Assembly (NCBI GenBank): GCA_014155875.1
Contig: JACEFZ010028297.1
Location: 293,501 to 357,500 of the forward strand
Reading direction: 5' to 3'
DNA: 64,000 bases
Source: Cepaea nemoralis
Lineage: Eukaryota > Mollusca > Gastropoda > Stylommatophora > Helicidae
Shown in pieces: positions 34,632-46,413 of this stretch. The first letter of the stretch is position 1. Every line of letters starts with the position of its first letter. The notes beneath the pieces were generated by a model. The model had not been told where the DNA came from, did not search any database, and saw nothing but the letters and a program-made list of their open reading frames with translations. Made by a program: the position numbers and the translations under genes.

Positions 34632-37600
34632 TTCTCAGACAGTTTCCCTACCCAATACATCTCCATATTGAAGGTGTCTTCATTGTTTTGTGTTCTCAGC
34701 CAGTTTCCCTACCCCATACATCTCCATATTGAAGGTGTCTTCATTGTTTTGTGTTCTCAGCCAGTTTCCCTACCCCACACATCTCCATATTGAAGGTGTC
34801 TTCAGTGTCTTGTATTCTAAGACAGTTTCCCTACCCCATACATCTCCATATTGAAGGTGTCTTCAGTGTCTTGTGTTCTCAGCCAGTTTCCCTACCCCAC
34901 ACATCTCCATATTGAAGGTGTCTTCAGTGTCTTGTATTCTCAGACAGTTTTCCTACCCCATACATCTCCATATTGAAGGTGTCTTCAGTGTCTTGTGTTC
35001 TCAGACAGTTTCCCTACCCGATACATCTCCATATTGAAGGTATCTTCAGTGCCTTGTGTTCTCAGCCAGTTTTCCTACCCCACACATCTCCATATTGAGG
35101 GTATCTTCAGTGCCTTGTGTTCTCAGACAGTTTCCCTACCCGATACATCTCCATATTGAAGGTATCTTCAGTGTCTTGTGTTCTCAGCCAGTTTTACTAC
35201 CCCACACATGCCCATATTGAAGGTATCTTCAGTGCCTTGTGTTCTCAGCCAGTTTCCCTACCCCACACATCTCCATATTGAAGGTATCTTCAGTGCCTTG
35301 TGTTCTCAGCCAGTTTCCCTACCCCATACATCTCCATATTGAAGGTATCTTCAGTGCCTTGTGTTCTCAGACAGTTTTCCTACCCCACACATCTCCATAT
35401 TGAAGGTATCTTCAGTGCCTTGTGTTCTCAGCCAGTTTTCCTACCCCACACATCTCCATATTGAAGGTGTCTTCAGTGTCTTGTGTTCTCAGCCAGTTTC
35501 CCTACCCCATACATCTCCATATTGAAGGTGTCTTCAGTGTCTTGTGTTCTCAGACAGTTTTCCTACCCCACACATCTCCATATTGAAGGTGTCTTCAGTG
35601 CCTTGTGTTCTCAGCCAGTTTCCCTACCCCACACATCTCCATATTGAAGGTGTCTTCAGTGTCTTGTGTTCTCAGCCAGTTTCCCTACCCCACACATCTC
35701 CGTATTGAAGGTGTCTTCAGTGTCTTGTGTTCTCAGCCAGTTTTCCTACCCCACACATCTCCATATTGAAGGTGTCTTCAGTGTCTTGTGTTCTCAGCCA
35801 GTTTCCCTACCCCACACATCTCCATATTGAAGATGTCTTCAGTGTCTTGTGTTCTCAGCCAGTTTCCCTACCCCATACATCTCCATATTGAAGGTGTCTT
35901 CAGTGCCTTGTGTTCTCAGCCAGTTTCCCTACCCCACACATCTCCATATTGAAGGTGTCTTCAGTGTCTTGTGTTCTCAGCCAGTTTCCCTACCCAATAC
36001 ATCTCCATATTGAAGGTGTCTTCAGTGTCTTGTGTTCTCAGCCAGTTTCCCTACCCCACACATCTCCATATTGAAGGTGTCTTCAGTGTCTTGTGTTCTC
36101 AGCCAGTTTCCCTACCCCATACATCTCCATATTGAAGGTGTCTTCAGTGTCTTGTATTCTCAGACAGTTTCCCTACCCCACACATCTCCATATTGAAGGT
36201 ATCTTCAGTGTCTTGTGTTCTCAGCAGTTTCCCTACCCCATACATCTCCATATTGAAGGTGTCTTCAGTGTCTTGTGTTCTCAGCCAGTTTTCCTACCCC
36301 ACACATGCCCATATTGAAGGTGTCTTCAGTGTCTTGTGTTCTCAGCCAGTTTCCCTACCCCATACATCTCCATATTGAAGGTGTCTTCAGTGTCTTGTGT
36401 TCTCAGCCAGTTTCCCTACCCCATACATCTCCATATTGAAGGTGTCTTCAGTGTCTTGTGTTCTCAGCCAGTTTCCTACCCCACACATCTCCATATTGAA
36501 GGTGTCTTCAGTGTCTTGTGTTCTCAGCCAGTTTCCCTACCCCACACATCTCCATATTGAAGGTGTCTTCAGTGTCTTGTGTTCTCAGCCAGTTTCCCTA
36601 CCCCATACATCTCCATATTGAAGGTAGTCTTCAGTGTCTTGTGTTCTCAGCCAGTTTCCTACCCCATAGATCTCCATATTGAAGGTGTCTTCAGTGTCTT
36701 GTGTTCTCAGCCAGTTTCCCTACCCCACACATCTCCATATTGAAGGTATCTTCAGTGTCTTGTGTTCTCAGCCAGTTTCCCTACCCCAAACATCTCCATA
36801 TTGAAGGTGTCTTCATTGTTTTGTGTTCTCAGACAATTTCCCTACCCCATACATCTCCATATTGAAGGTGTCTTCAGTGTCTTGTGTTCTCAGACAGTTT
36901 CCCTACCCCATACATCTCCATATTGAGGGTATCTTCAGTGCCTTGTGTTCTCAGACAGTTTCCCTACCCCATACATCTACATATTGAAGGTATCTTCAGT
37001 GTCTTGTGTTCTCAGCCAGTTTCCCTACCCCACACATGCCCATATTGAAGATATCTTCAGTGTCTTGTGTTCTCAGCCAGTTTCCCTACCCCACAATCCC
37101 CATATTGAAGATATCTTCAGTGTCTTGTGTTCTCAGACAGTTTCCCTACCCCATACATCTCCATATTGAGGGTATCTTCAGTGCCTTGTGTTCTCAGACA
37201 GTTTCCTTACCCCATACATCTACATATTGAAGGTATCTTCAGTGTCTTGTGTTCTCAGCCAGTTTCCCTACCCCACACATGCCCATATTGAAGATATCTT
37301 CAGTGTCTTGTGTTCTCAGCCAGTTTCCCTACCCCACAATCCCCATATTGAAGATATCTTCAGTGTCTTGTGTTCTCAGACAGTTTCCCTACCCCATACA
37401 TCTACATATTGAAGGTATCTTCAGTGTCTTGTGTTCTCAGCCAGTTTCCCTACCCCACACATGCCCATATTGAAGATATCTTCAGTGTCTTGTGTTCTCA
37501 GCCAGTTTCCCTACCCCACAATCCCCATATTGAAGATATCTTCAGTGTCTTGTGTTCTCAGCCAGTTTCCCTACCCCACAATCCCCATATTGAAGATATC

Positions 37601-38820
37601 TTCAGTGTCTTGTGTTCTCAGTTTCCCTACCCCATACATCTCCATATTGAAAGTATCTTCAGTGTCTTGTGTTCTCAGACAGTTTCCCTACTCCACACAT
37701 CTCCATATTGAAGGTGTCTTCAGTGTCTTGTGTATCTCAGCCAGTTTCCCTACCCCACATATCTCCATATTGAAGGTATCTTCAGTGTCTTGTGTTCTCA
37801 GTTTCCCTACCCCACACATCTCCATATTGAAGGTGTCTTCAGTGTCTTGTATTCTCAGTTTCCCTACCCCATACATCTCCATATTGAAGGTGTCTTCAGT
37901 GTCTTGTGTTCTCAGTCAGTTTCCCTACCCCACACATCTCCATATTGAAGGTATCTTCAGTGTCTTGTGTTCTCAGTTTCCCTACCCCACACATCTCCAT
38001 ATTGAAGGTGTCTTCAGTGTCGTGTGTTCTCAGTTTCCCTACCCCATACATCTTCATATTGAAGGTGTCTTCATTGTTTTGTGTTCTCAGACAGTTTCCC
38101 TACTCCATACATCTCCATATTGAAAGTATCTTCAGTGTCTTGTGTTCTCAGACAATTTCCCTACCCCACACATCTCCATATTGAAGGTGTCTTCAGTGTC
38201 TTGTGTTCTCAGCCAGTTTCCCTACCCCACACATCTCCATATTGAAGGTGTCTTCAGTGTCTTGTGTATCTCAGCCAGTTTCCCTACCCCACACATCTCC
38301 ATATTGAAGGTGTCTTCAGTGTCTTGTGTATCTCAGCCAGTTTCCCTACCCCACACATCTCCATATTGAAGGTGTCTTCAGTGTCTTGTGTATCTCAGCC
38401 AGTTTCCCTACCCCACACATCTCCATATTGAAGGTGTCTTCAGTGTCTTGTGCTCTCAGCCAGTTTCCCTACCCCACACATCTCCATATTGAAGGCGTCT
38501 TCAGTGTCTTGTGCTCTCAGCCAGTTTCCCTACCCCACACATCTCCATATTGAAGGTGTCTTCAGTGTCTTGTGCTCTCAGCCAGTTTCCCTACCCCACA
38601 CATCTCCATATTGAAGGTATCTTCAGTGTCTTGTGCTCTCAGCCAGTTTCCCTACCCCACACATCTCCATATTGAAGGTGTCTTCAATGTCTTGTGTTCT
38701 CAGCCAGTTTCCCTACCCCACACATCTCCATATTGAAGGTGTCTTCAGTGTCTTGTGTATCTCAGCCAGTTTCCCTACCCCACACATCTCCATATTGAAG
38801 GCGTCTTCAGTGTCTTGTGT
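34632..38820 (+). repeat. Satellite array, 61-bp unit, about 68 copies
   Basis: The unit runs TTCTCAGCCAGTTTCCCTAC, CCCACACATCTCCATATTGA, AGGTGTCTTCAGTGTCTTGTG. Common variants are CAGACAG for CAGCCAG, CATACATC for CACACATC, GTATCTTC for GTGTCTTC, a 62-bp form with GTATCTCAG, and shortened units with CACAATCCCC. Since 61 is not a multiple of 3, short 74-codon frames recur in step; they are artefacts. A CT-rich stretch at 34556-34631 precedes the array, and the last unit ends sharply before CCATCTTCATG. Confidence 0.96.
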
Positions 38821-38954
38821 CCATCTTCATGATGGTCAAGCTCCACCACTTCTCCCATGAAGCCACTATTTCCATCACTTCCCTTTCTAAAGCCCTGTCT
38901 CTTTCCCCGTTTGCTGGCTTTGAACCCAAGCGTGGTGCACACACGTGTTACTAT

Positions 38955-39192
38955 TTCTAGTGGACTGGACTGATTTGTGCGCGTGGACCAGCTTTCCTTA
39001 TTACACGTCCCAGCCCATCAGGCGAACCCACTTCGACTTCTGAGGTGCGTAAATGTACGTATCCAAGACAAGGACGAGAAGTCAACATTTTAGTAACAAT
39101 GACCGGTGTTGGGGTTGAACCCGCTACCTCGGCATCAGCACACATGAAGTTTAAGAACGACCGTTATTATCCATTTGGCCACGCTGACCTCG
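38955..39192 (-). repeat. tRNA-derived SINE, family C, minus copy
   Basis: On the minus strand the head (GTCAGCGTGGCCAAATGGAT, then GGTTCAACCCC) and body (AATGTTGACTTCTCGTCCTTG) align with the copies at 19730 and 52673. Confidence 0.75.
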
Positions 39193-39737
39193 TGACGTTT
39201 AACATGGTTAACATAGTTTACTTTCTATTTACAGAGACACCATGCAGTCTATGGGCCAGTTCTCTTCGATTTTAAGACCATGTAGAAAGTCGGTAATGCT
39301 TTATAATCTTCTTCTTAGAACGCGGTATTCTATGAATGATTCTGCAACATTTAAATTCAAAGCCCAGAATTTCGTCTTTAGTTATCTATGACTCACATTT
39401 GTATGGTGCCATAGGCAAATGCGTATTACAAAAATTAGTACTGTAATTTATTTTCAGATGTTGTGTCAAATGCCCGTAATATTGTTTAACCTTTGACTCA
39501 AAGAATTATAAGTTGAAAGCATCAGCCACCTGTTATATATAAAGTAAAATTCATAGAGGATACAACTCACCAGCTCTGATGATAGACTATTCCTCTGACC
39601 TCTGGGGTGTAACGTGTAAGGCTTTCACATATTCTAGATCAACATTATAGCGTGGTTCGCTTCGTCGCCATTATATCTTCCTAGACAAAGGCCAGGTAAT
39701 TGTGAAATATTATCCGTTGCGCTTTTGATCAGATTGA
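39193..39737. other. Unassigned AT-rich DNA
   Basis: Nothing recognisable. Confidence 0.3.
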
Positions 39738-39845
39738 GTTGCCATCACAGCCGGACTAGTAGGGGACCATCCTCCTACTGCTAGGGAATGAACCACTACC
39801 GCTGTGTTGGCAAGTAGCGCCCTCACCATACCACCGTTGCTCCGT
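39738..39845 (-). repeat. tRNA-like SINE head
   Basis: The minus strand begins GGAGCAACGGTGGTATGGTG and has GGTTCATTCCC as box B. No second copy is seen in the window, so it may be an isolated SINE fragment. Confidence 0.45.
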
Positions 39846-39869
39846 TCAAAAGGTTGCACATGTGTTGTG

Positions 39870-41815
39870 TTGTTTGTCCATCAAGAATGATGATGACCAT
39901 TCATTTCATCCAGTGGGGTTGAAAGAATGGAGCCGTGAGTTCTAAGATGGCTGATAAGGCCTATTTTTGGCTCGAAATGTACTTTGACAATGTGAACAAA
40001 GAATAATTGACGTTTCTGGAGGAGGATTTCCTGCAGTGGTTTTTCTGTTCTGTCTTTTCTTCACAGCTCTTGCAGTCCTGGTTGCCTCACAAGCGACTGC
40101 ACCCTTGCATAATGATGAACGCCGTAAATTTCGGTCTCTGGCTGTAGTCTCCTAGGTGTCATGATGAATTCCAAAAGCATTCAGTGAGGATTTTCAGAGT
40201 GTCTTTAAAGCGTTTCCTCCGGCCGCCTTGGGAGCGTTTACCACAATGCAACTCGCCGTAAAAAATTCGTTTAAGGAGCCTGTGATCTGGCATGCGAGTC
40301 AAGTGACCAGCCCAGCGAATCTGATTCTTCATTAGTAGAGTGTGGATACTGGGCATGGACGCTCTTTCTAGGACTTCAGTGTCTGGGATCTTGTCTTCCA
40401 TTTAATCTTCAGTAACTTCTTAAGGCAGACTGTGTGGAAGTGGTTTAATTTCCTAGCGTGTCGCTGATAAACAGTCCAGGTTTCACAAGCATATAGCAGT
40501 GTGGATAATACAACTGCTTTGTAGACTTTTAGCTTTGTTTGCAGGCTTATTCCAGTTCTGTCCCATACATTCTTGTACAGTCTGCCAAAGGCCGCGCTGG
40601 CCTTGGATATTCTTGCATTCACTTCGTCATTAATTGTGGCAGCTTGTGACACAGCGCTGCCAAGACAGGTAAATTTAAAACAATGTTTTCCCGTGATGAA
40701 TTTGAATAACGAAGACACAAACAATAGATTGCACGATTTATTGCCTGGCATATTTCTCTGCATCTCGTCAGGTACATACTGCAGAAATAACACAACTTAC
40801 GTGAATTAATTAGATAAATCCTTCAAACTGAAATATACACATGTTCGCACAGTAATGTCGATTGTCTACCACGGTAATTTTAAACTGACTAACATGTCTT
40901 TCTGCTTACACAAGGACGGCTTACGAAGATTGATTAGTATGGCTTCAGCAAACTTTAACAATCGACTACTTTGTGTGTTGAACAACACACGGAAGGCACT
41001 GTCTCTTTCAACCACGTGAGCAGTCTCGAGCACATGTCTCCCGACCGAAGAAGCCAGATTTTTCCGGTGTGTCGGCCTGCCTAGACTACCATCTTCTGTG
41101 TGTAGTATTTTGTCCAACCAATTCGGAATATGTTCCGAAACCCTGCAATGTAACTGTCGCTCAAGTCTGCCTATGTAGATGGCCTCGCATCTGCATGTAA
41201 ATTGGTAAATACAATTTGATTTGGCGTACAAAGCTACAGGTTCTTTTACTGCTGGGACTGGGATCGGTGTGTTTCGGTACCTGATGACTAGAGCTGCAGC
41301 ACAGAATGTTCGCTTGACCGCTGTGGTGAGCTTGTCCCGCAGACGTTGCATTACGTCATCTCCTCGGAAGGTTAGCTGGATGAATACTTTGAGTTTAGGG
41401 ACTGTAGTTACTTCTGATTTCGGTTTGGGCTGTTGGCAGTGGCGCTTTATAAATCCTGTGGAGTACCCATTCAGGTTTAAGGCATTCTTCAGAGTTTTAA
41501 ATTCCTCTGTCAGTATGTCCTGGGTGCACAGGTAAATTTGTCCACAACACTTAGACTATGACCATTCACTTTGATATTCGGCACAGTGTGATTATTCCCT
41601 GGAGCTGGCTGGTACATAACTACAGTCTTCTCCAAATTGATATTGAGCCCAAAGTTGGCACAGGCATGCGAGAAAGCTGAAATATTATGTTGCATGTCCG
41701 CCTCTGAGTTGGCGTATAGAGCGCAATCATCATCAAACAGGAGCTCTCTGACCGTGTCGCTGTTAATTGTGGTTTTAGCTTTCAGCCTTCTGAGATTGAA
41801 TAACTTTAAAAATGG
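39870..41815 (-). mobile_element. RTE-like LINE split by a Penelope insertion
   Basis: The upstream part, 41528-41815, encodes RVLFDDDC-type palm sequence (LLFDDDCALYAN, where relatives usually have FADD), then SVVDKFT. The downstream part, 39870-40676, resumes with TCLGSAVSQAATINDEVNAR, LYACETWTVYQRHARKLNHF and IRWAGHLTRMPDHRLLKRIF, then a decayed C-terminus. The junction is interrupted by 40677-41527, flanked by the 12-bp repeat ACAGGTAAATTT. The LINE is truncated upstream of about 41815 and shifted near 40380. Confidence 0.85.
40677..41527 (-). mobile_element. Penelope-like element, GIY-YIG end, 12-bp TSD
   Basis: The minus strand encodes a C-terminal segment: FKTLKNALNLNGYSTGFIK, TTAVKRTFCAAALVIRYRN, then the GIY-YIG-type core SNCIYQFTCRCEAIYIGRLE, a SEHIPNWL helix, SSVGRHVLETAHVVERDS and a terminal KPSLCKQKDMLVSLKLPW. 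This matches the endonuclease-bearing C-terminus of Penelope retroelements, which nick DNA for target-primed insertion. The reverse transcriptase half is missing: the copy is 5'-truncated to 851 bp. ACAGGTAAATTT at 40665-40676 and 41528-41539 is the TSD. Intactness of catalytic residues was not scored in detail. Confidence 0.87.
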
Positions 41816-42134
41816 AATATGAATTTTAAAAAAATGGAAAGGTTGCACATATATAGTAAGAGAAACCCCCCCCCCCTCTCCCCTCCCCACCAGCGTTATC
41901 TCCGTTTATCTGTTTACATTTACAGGTACGGTAGGATACTCGGCCGTTAAACAAGTATGTGGTGTAGGGTGGAGAGATTGAGATGTGTAAATCAAATTTC
42001 TATGAACACATTTCACAGTTAGATAAGCTGCAGACAAAAGAATATGTGTAACGGTAAACTCTCGTATACAGGTATGTAGGTTCATGGTGTTGTCATTGGT
42101 GCCTTTAGAAATGGCCTGTAGGAACTGTTTGTGC

Positions 42135-42185
<51 letters not shown>

Positions 42186-42388
42186 GTGACGAATATGCTA
42201 TGAAATGCACATAAGCGCGATACATACACGCACGCACGCACGCACACACACACACACACACACACACGCTCGCGTACGTACGTACGTGCATGCGTGCGTG
42301 CGTGCGTGCATGCTTGCTTGCGTGTGTGCGTGCGTGTTGCACGTGCATTACACGCGCACATGCATAGACTGACTGACATACTTGCACA

Positions 42389-42419
<31 letters not shown>

Positions 42420-42576
42420 TGTAAAGCACCATGTTAACGTTAAATGACAAGCCACTTTAAGTGGGACGCCCAGAGAGCTAATTCTCTGGATAGTTTCACT
42501 TTGCTTAACACACAGCAAAACCAAGTGGCGGGGTTGCTTCCTCACACCGCACCGACTGGTAACATATTTACAATAT
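41816..42576 (+). repeat. Poly-C, GT and CA/GCAC microsatellites
   Basis: A C run (41867-41876), a GT array (42138-42181), GCAC/CA and CGTA/TGCG patches (42222-42340) and a CA array (42392-42418) lie in otherwise unassigned DNA. Cysteine/valine-rich minus frames here are repeat artefacts. Confidence 0.85.
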
Positions 42577-42609
42577 CGACATTTGCTCCGAGGTCAACAG
42601 CAAATGTCG
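42577..42609. other. Perfect 11-bp stem hairpin
   Basis: CGACATTTGCT at 42577-42587 pairs with AGCAAATGTCG at 42599-42609 around an 11-nt loop. Confidence 0.7.
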
Positions 42610-44544
42610 AGGAGGGGCAGGGAACTGACCAAATCACCCGTATTATAAATCACATGGAACACCTAGGGCTATGTACTTAACACCCCTACAACATTATATA
42701 TTATGAGATTACCTTTTTGGGCTTTTATTATCTTAAATTCCCAAATCAAGGCTATCGACGTGTTACGGGGGTAATACACATTACACATTCATACGCCTGT
42801 GTACAAACTTAGGCTTTCCGGGTCAGTACGATGTGTTATGTAATAAGTCACTGTGAAGAAAAACGCCTTTCGAGTTATTTTCTTCTTGTTTACATGAAAG
42901 ATTTAACTAAAATGAAATTTTTCTCGACTTTGATTCAGCAGAAGTGTTTAATTTGGAATAATCAAATGTCAGCGCGCAACCGCAGTAGTTTCGTCTTCGT
43001 CATCTTACAGTCAGTGTGGTAAGTTTCCTGTCTATTGTGACGTGTGCAGAATTAGTTTCAAGCTAAACTATAAGTACAGGTCGCTCTGTGTACATTTGAT
43101 AAATAAAAATACTTTTTTGTTCATTTATTCTAATTTAGTTTTATTAAAGTTAAAAATGTGTCAGATCATTTTGCCTTACCCTGTATATAACATGGCGCAA
43201 TGAAGTCGAACCTTTTGCCTTTACACCCAATTTTATTAATTGACAGTATTATTTTTGTAACATCTTTGATTCTTCTTACGCTTCAAAAACATGTCCCGGT
43301 TTCTCAGTTACACAGTCTGGCAACAATAAGTAAAATCACAAGCAGTGACACGGGATCGCATTCTGTGTAACAAAATTCTGAGCTCCAGCGTATTGCACAC
43401 ACGTGCTATTACTACTATAGTGCGTTCACAAATGTTTGCCCTTATTCACGTTCAATTATGTTGAAAAGTACCTGTTGCATCGTTATAAAATTTTCCATGT
43501 CTTATATTTACTTCAGCTTAGGGAATATGTCTTTGATAGGTGCAAAGACAACTGAAATCATGGGAAGCGGTGTCATTCCTTTGATGTTTTGGCGAAAATG
43601 TATTGAATTTATGCTAACGGACCTGTTTTACAGTAATTCACGTCAATTTCCCTAACGACGCAAGGCGTATCCATATTCGTATGGAAGTGGGTGCAATGTG
43701 TAATATTAGTAAAGGCAGGGAATTCACAGAGGCATGGGGTAAACAATGAAGAATCGAAATGGAAATGGACGGGAATGTAGAAGAAATACATTTCTTACCT
43801 TATTTTTCATTTCCTTCTTTGTCCTTCAGCTGCTGGTTAATACTGTTTACACAAGGATTCCTTTTAATAGGATGTATTTCGCTTTTTATGGAGTTTGTGA
43901 AAGCTTCAAAACAACTGTGCGGTAATGTTCGTATGGAGTGACCAGAGATGATACCGCAATTCAATCATCATGTGTCAATTTTTATGGATCTGCACAGCTG
44001 TCTGTGTAGTGTGTTCACACGTGCACATGGGTGATAGAACCATTTTGAATCTTTGTAAAAGAGTGTCTACTTTGCTGTCTTACGTTCAAAGACGGAACAT
44101 GATTACCCCATTTGCATGAAGAATATAGTTGTGAATGTCTCTATAGTGGGATTCCTTCTTAACTGCCAAGATGTTGGTCCTCTTTTCATCGGAGTTTATA
44201 GACTGATTTGTATTTTCGTGTGTTGTCCCTTCATTTCACTACATGTTTATTCTCCGTTTCTTGTTATGCCACATTATGCCAGTTTCCACCGCGGTACTAC
44301 TCTTATGTTTGTATCCAATGCGTTTAGTGCTTGTTCTTTTCTCAATGCCGGTTGTTTGTTGCCGTTGAGTGCTTGCGGAACTGACAATTCATCGGTGTGG
44401 AATACGAACTGATGCCATTGACAATTCGTATGTTTTGTGCCGATGCTGTAATGTTTATGGTCTGCAATTCTTCAGGATAACTGGAGCAAAATATTCCAAT
44501 AGGTGTGCATGTGGATTAATGTCTGCGATTTGCCCGGATCTTAA
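42610..44544. other. Unassigned DNA, about 1.9 kb
   Basis: Several open frames under 100 codons are present (for example 44116-44412), none with a motif I recognise. No repeat seen elsewhere in the window maps here. Confidence 0.3.
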
Positions 44545-44855
44545 TTTGTGTCGGAAGATTCCAGTAGGTTGATGACTGCTCTCGGTTGCATACAATTCAG
44601 TCCATCCTTTCTCCAATAGACATCTTCCTCTTTCAACACGTGGTTCTCACATTTTTTCCAGTAACTTTTATCAATATTTAATATCGCGGAATAGGTTAGC
44701 ATCTTGACGTCAGACAATTTGAATGTAGTGTTGTCAGCTGCCACCAATCCTTTAATTTCATCCCACACAAGTTCTATAGGGTTTAAATGAGAATGGTTCG
44801 GAGGAAGTCTCAAGCACTTATGGCCATGCTCTTCTATCCACTTTCGATTTTATAT
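44545..44855 (-). pseudogene. Tc1/mariner-superfamily DDE transposase, C-terminal remnant
   Basis: The minus strand reads KWIEEHGHKCLRLPP, then NHSHLNPIELVWDEIKGLVA, in which the Glu of NPIELVW is the third catalytic acid typical of DDE_3-type transposases. It continues NTTFKLSDVKMLTYSAI and HVLKEEDVYWRKDG. The N-terminal DNA-binding and first two catalytic acids are not visible upstream. No inverted repeats were found. It is a truncated relic. Confidence 0.75.
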
Positions 44856-44954
44856 TTCATGCTGTTTGTGTCCGTTTTAAAAGTGACAGCAACTCTAACT
44901 TGAAATATTTTTCTGGTAATTGCATATTTTACCTTCTTTATTGCCTCCTTTGTG

Positions 44955-45146
44955 CTCGGTGGGTGGTAAGGTCAGTATCACATCGGCCGCTTTTTCTTCC
45001 CTAGACATACCTCGGTACCTATTTTAAGCTGATCGATCTGACATCCCAAGTCAATGTTAAGAATCCAAACCCGCCCCGATGCGGATCAAACCCATGACTA
45101 CCGGGTCAATAGAAAAGTGCCTAGCCACTACGCCACATCAGCTCCT
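44955..45146 (-). repeat. tRNA-derived SINE, family B
   Basis: On the minus strand GGAGCTGATGTGGCGTAGTG gives box A and CATGGGTTTGATCCGCATC box B. The body includes GGTACCGAGGTATG. It matches the copies at 1853 and 53265. Confidence 0.75.
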
Positions 45147-45183
45147 TAAACTATGGAGGTAACACCATATACCCAAATGCTTA

Positions 45184-45548
45184 TTACACTTGACCAAATA
45201 TAGCACTACTATTGCTTCCTCGCTGTCGATCGATTATTCTTTTGGAAACTGATTCGGCCTGGTAATTGTGGAGAGAGTACCCGCCCCGGTCGCTGACAGA
45301 ACTGGCGACATGTGTTATTAGAATGACACTTGTGGCACCATATGGGCCAGACATCTTTAATACCCAGGCCGTCAACCGGTATCCTGCCGTGACAGCAGGA
45401 TCTTATTTAGATAGTTTTGACATTTTTTCCCCATAGGATACATAAGGTAGTTATGTATTATTCTATAGGATTTATACATATAGTTCAGTTTTTTTTCCCT
45501 ACAGGATTTAGACATATAGTTCAGTATATTTTACAGGATATATAAAGA
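45184..45548 (+). repeat. Dispersed repeat F with degenerate tandem tail
   Basis: TTGACCAAATATAGCACTAC...ATCGATTATTCTTTTGG...GTGTTATTAGAATGACACTT...AGTTTTGACATTTTTT matches 50690-50915. From about 45430 the sequence becomes a loose tandem of CTATAGGATTTATACATATAG-like units, also seen at 49602-49740 and 50920-51000. No coding function is apparent. Confidence 0.7.
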
Positions 45549-45549
45549 A

Positions 45550-45740
45550 AGAAAGGGGTTACGGACGCGATTCGTAATCCCGTATACCCGGGTTCGAAAC
45601 ACAGCGGTGCTGGTTTTTACGGAAAAGGTATAGGTGCCGGTCGTTCAGAAAGCAATGGCAAACTACTGAGCGTAAAACTTGCGAACAGCCACAATGCTGA
45701 GGTTGACTGCTACGTCCTGTGAAGGATATGCAACTAAAAA
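45550..45740 (+). repeat. tRNA-derived SINE, family D
   Basis: GGTTACGGACGCGATTCGTA, then GGGTTCGAAACAC (box B-like) and the CAGAAAGCAATGGCAAACTA core at 45647-45669; ends GATATGCAACTAAAAAAAG. Confidence 0.7.
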
Positions 45741-45868
45741 AAGATCTGCCTTTTCTTGTGTGCGATTGATAATTCGGTCTTTTGTCTATAGCAGGGGTCA
45801 CCAAACTTTTTTCACGGCGGGCCGGATAACTGACAAAATGACTAGCGCGGGCCGCATACTCATTCTGT

Positions 45869-46134
45869 ACAATACTTGCGCCGGTCTCAGTGGCGAAGGT
45901 CTTAAGGACGCGGTTCGTAATCCCGTATACCCGTGTTCGAAACACAGCTGCGCGCTATTTAGCAGCAGGCCAGATTGCGCTGGTGTTTTACGCTATGGTA
46001 TTGGTGCCGGTGGTACAGAAAGCATTGACAAACTACTGAACGTAAACTTGCCAAGACATCAACAACAGCAAAAAATGCTCGCGTTGACTGCAAACGTCCG
46101 GTAAAAATGTGCAACTAACTTTAACAATACTTGC
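45869..46134 (+). repeat. SINE family D inserted in the hAT, 11-bp TSD
   Basis: ACAATACTTGC at 45869-45879 and 46124-46134 brackets a 244-bp body. The body has GCCGGTCTCAGTGGCGAAGG as box A region, GTGTTCGAAACAC as box B and the core AGAAAGCATTGACAAACTAC. This copy defines the ends of the family. Confidence 0.87.
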
Positions 46135-46413
46135 AAGCCAAAACTAAAACTCTGGGGGTAAAGAATTAAAAAACTAAGTTAATCATGGGTGAGGGATGTG
46201 CAATGCACACAAAAAAACAAAGACAACCAACATATTTATTTACTAAAAGAAGTTATCAAAGAAGGCGACGTTAGCAAAAAGATAGTTACATCAGACATAG
46301 TGTGAAAATATCCGAATCTCACTAACTAAGCAGCAACAAAGATTATTGAGATTTGTGAAATTGTCATTTGGCTTTCAAGATATCATCAATGTTTGGTTTG
46401 GAATTGCTGTGTC

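Noticed and set aside
34632..38820. CRISPR-like regular array
   Set aside because: Units are contiguous 61-bp repeats without unique spacers, in a eukaryotic context; it is a satellite.
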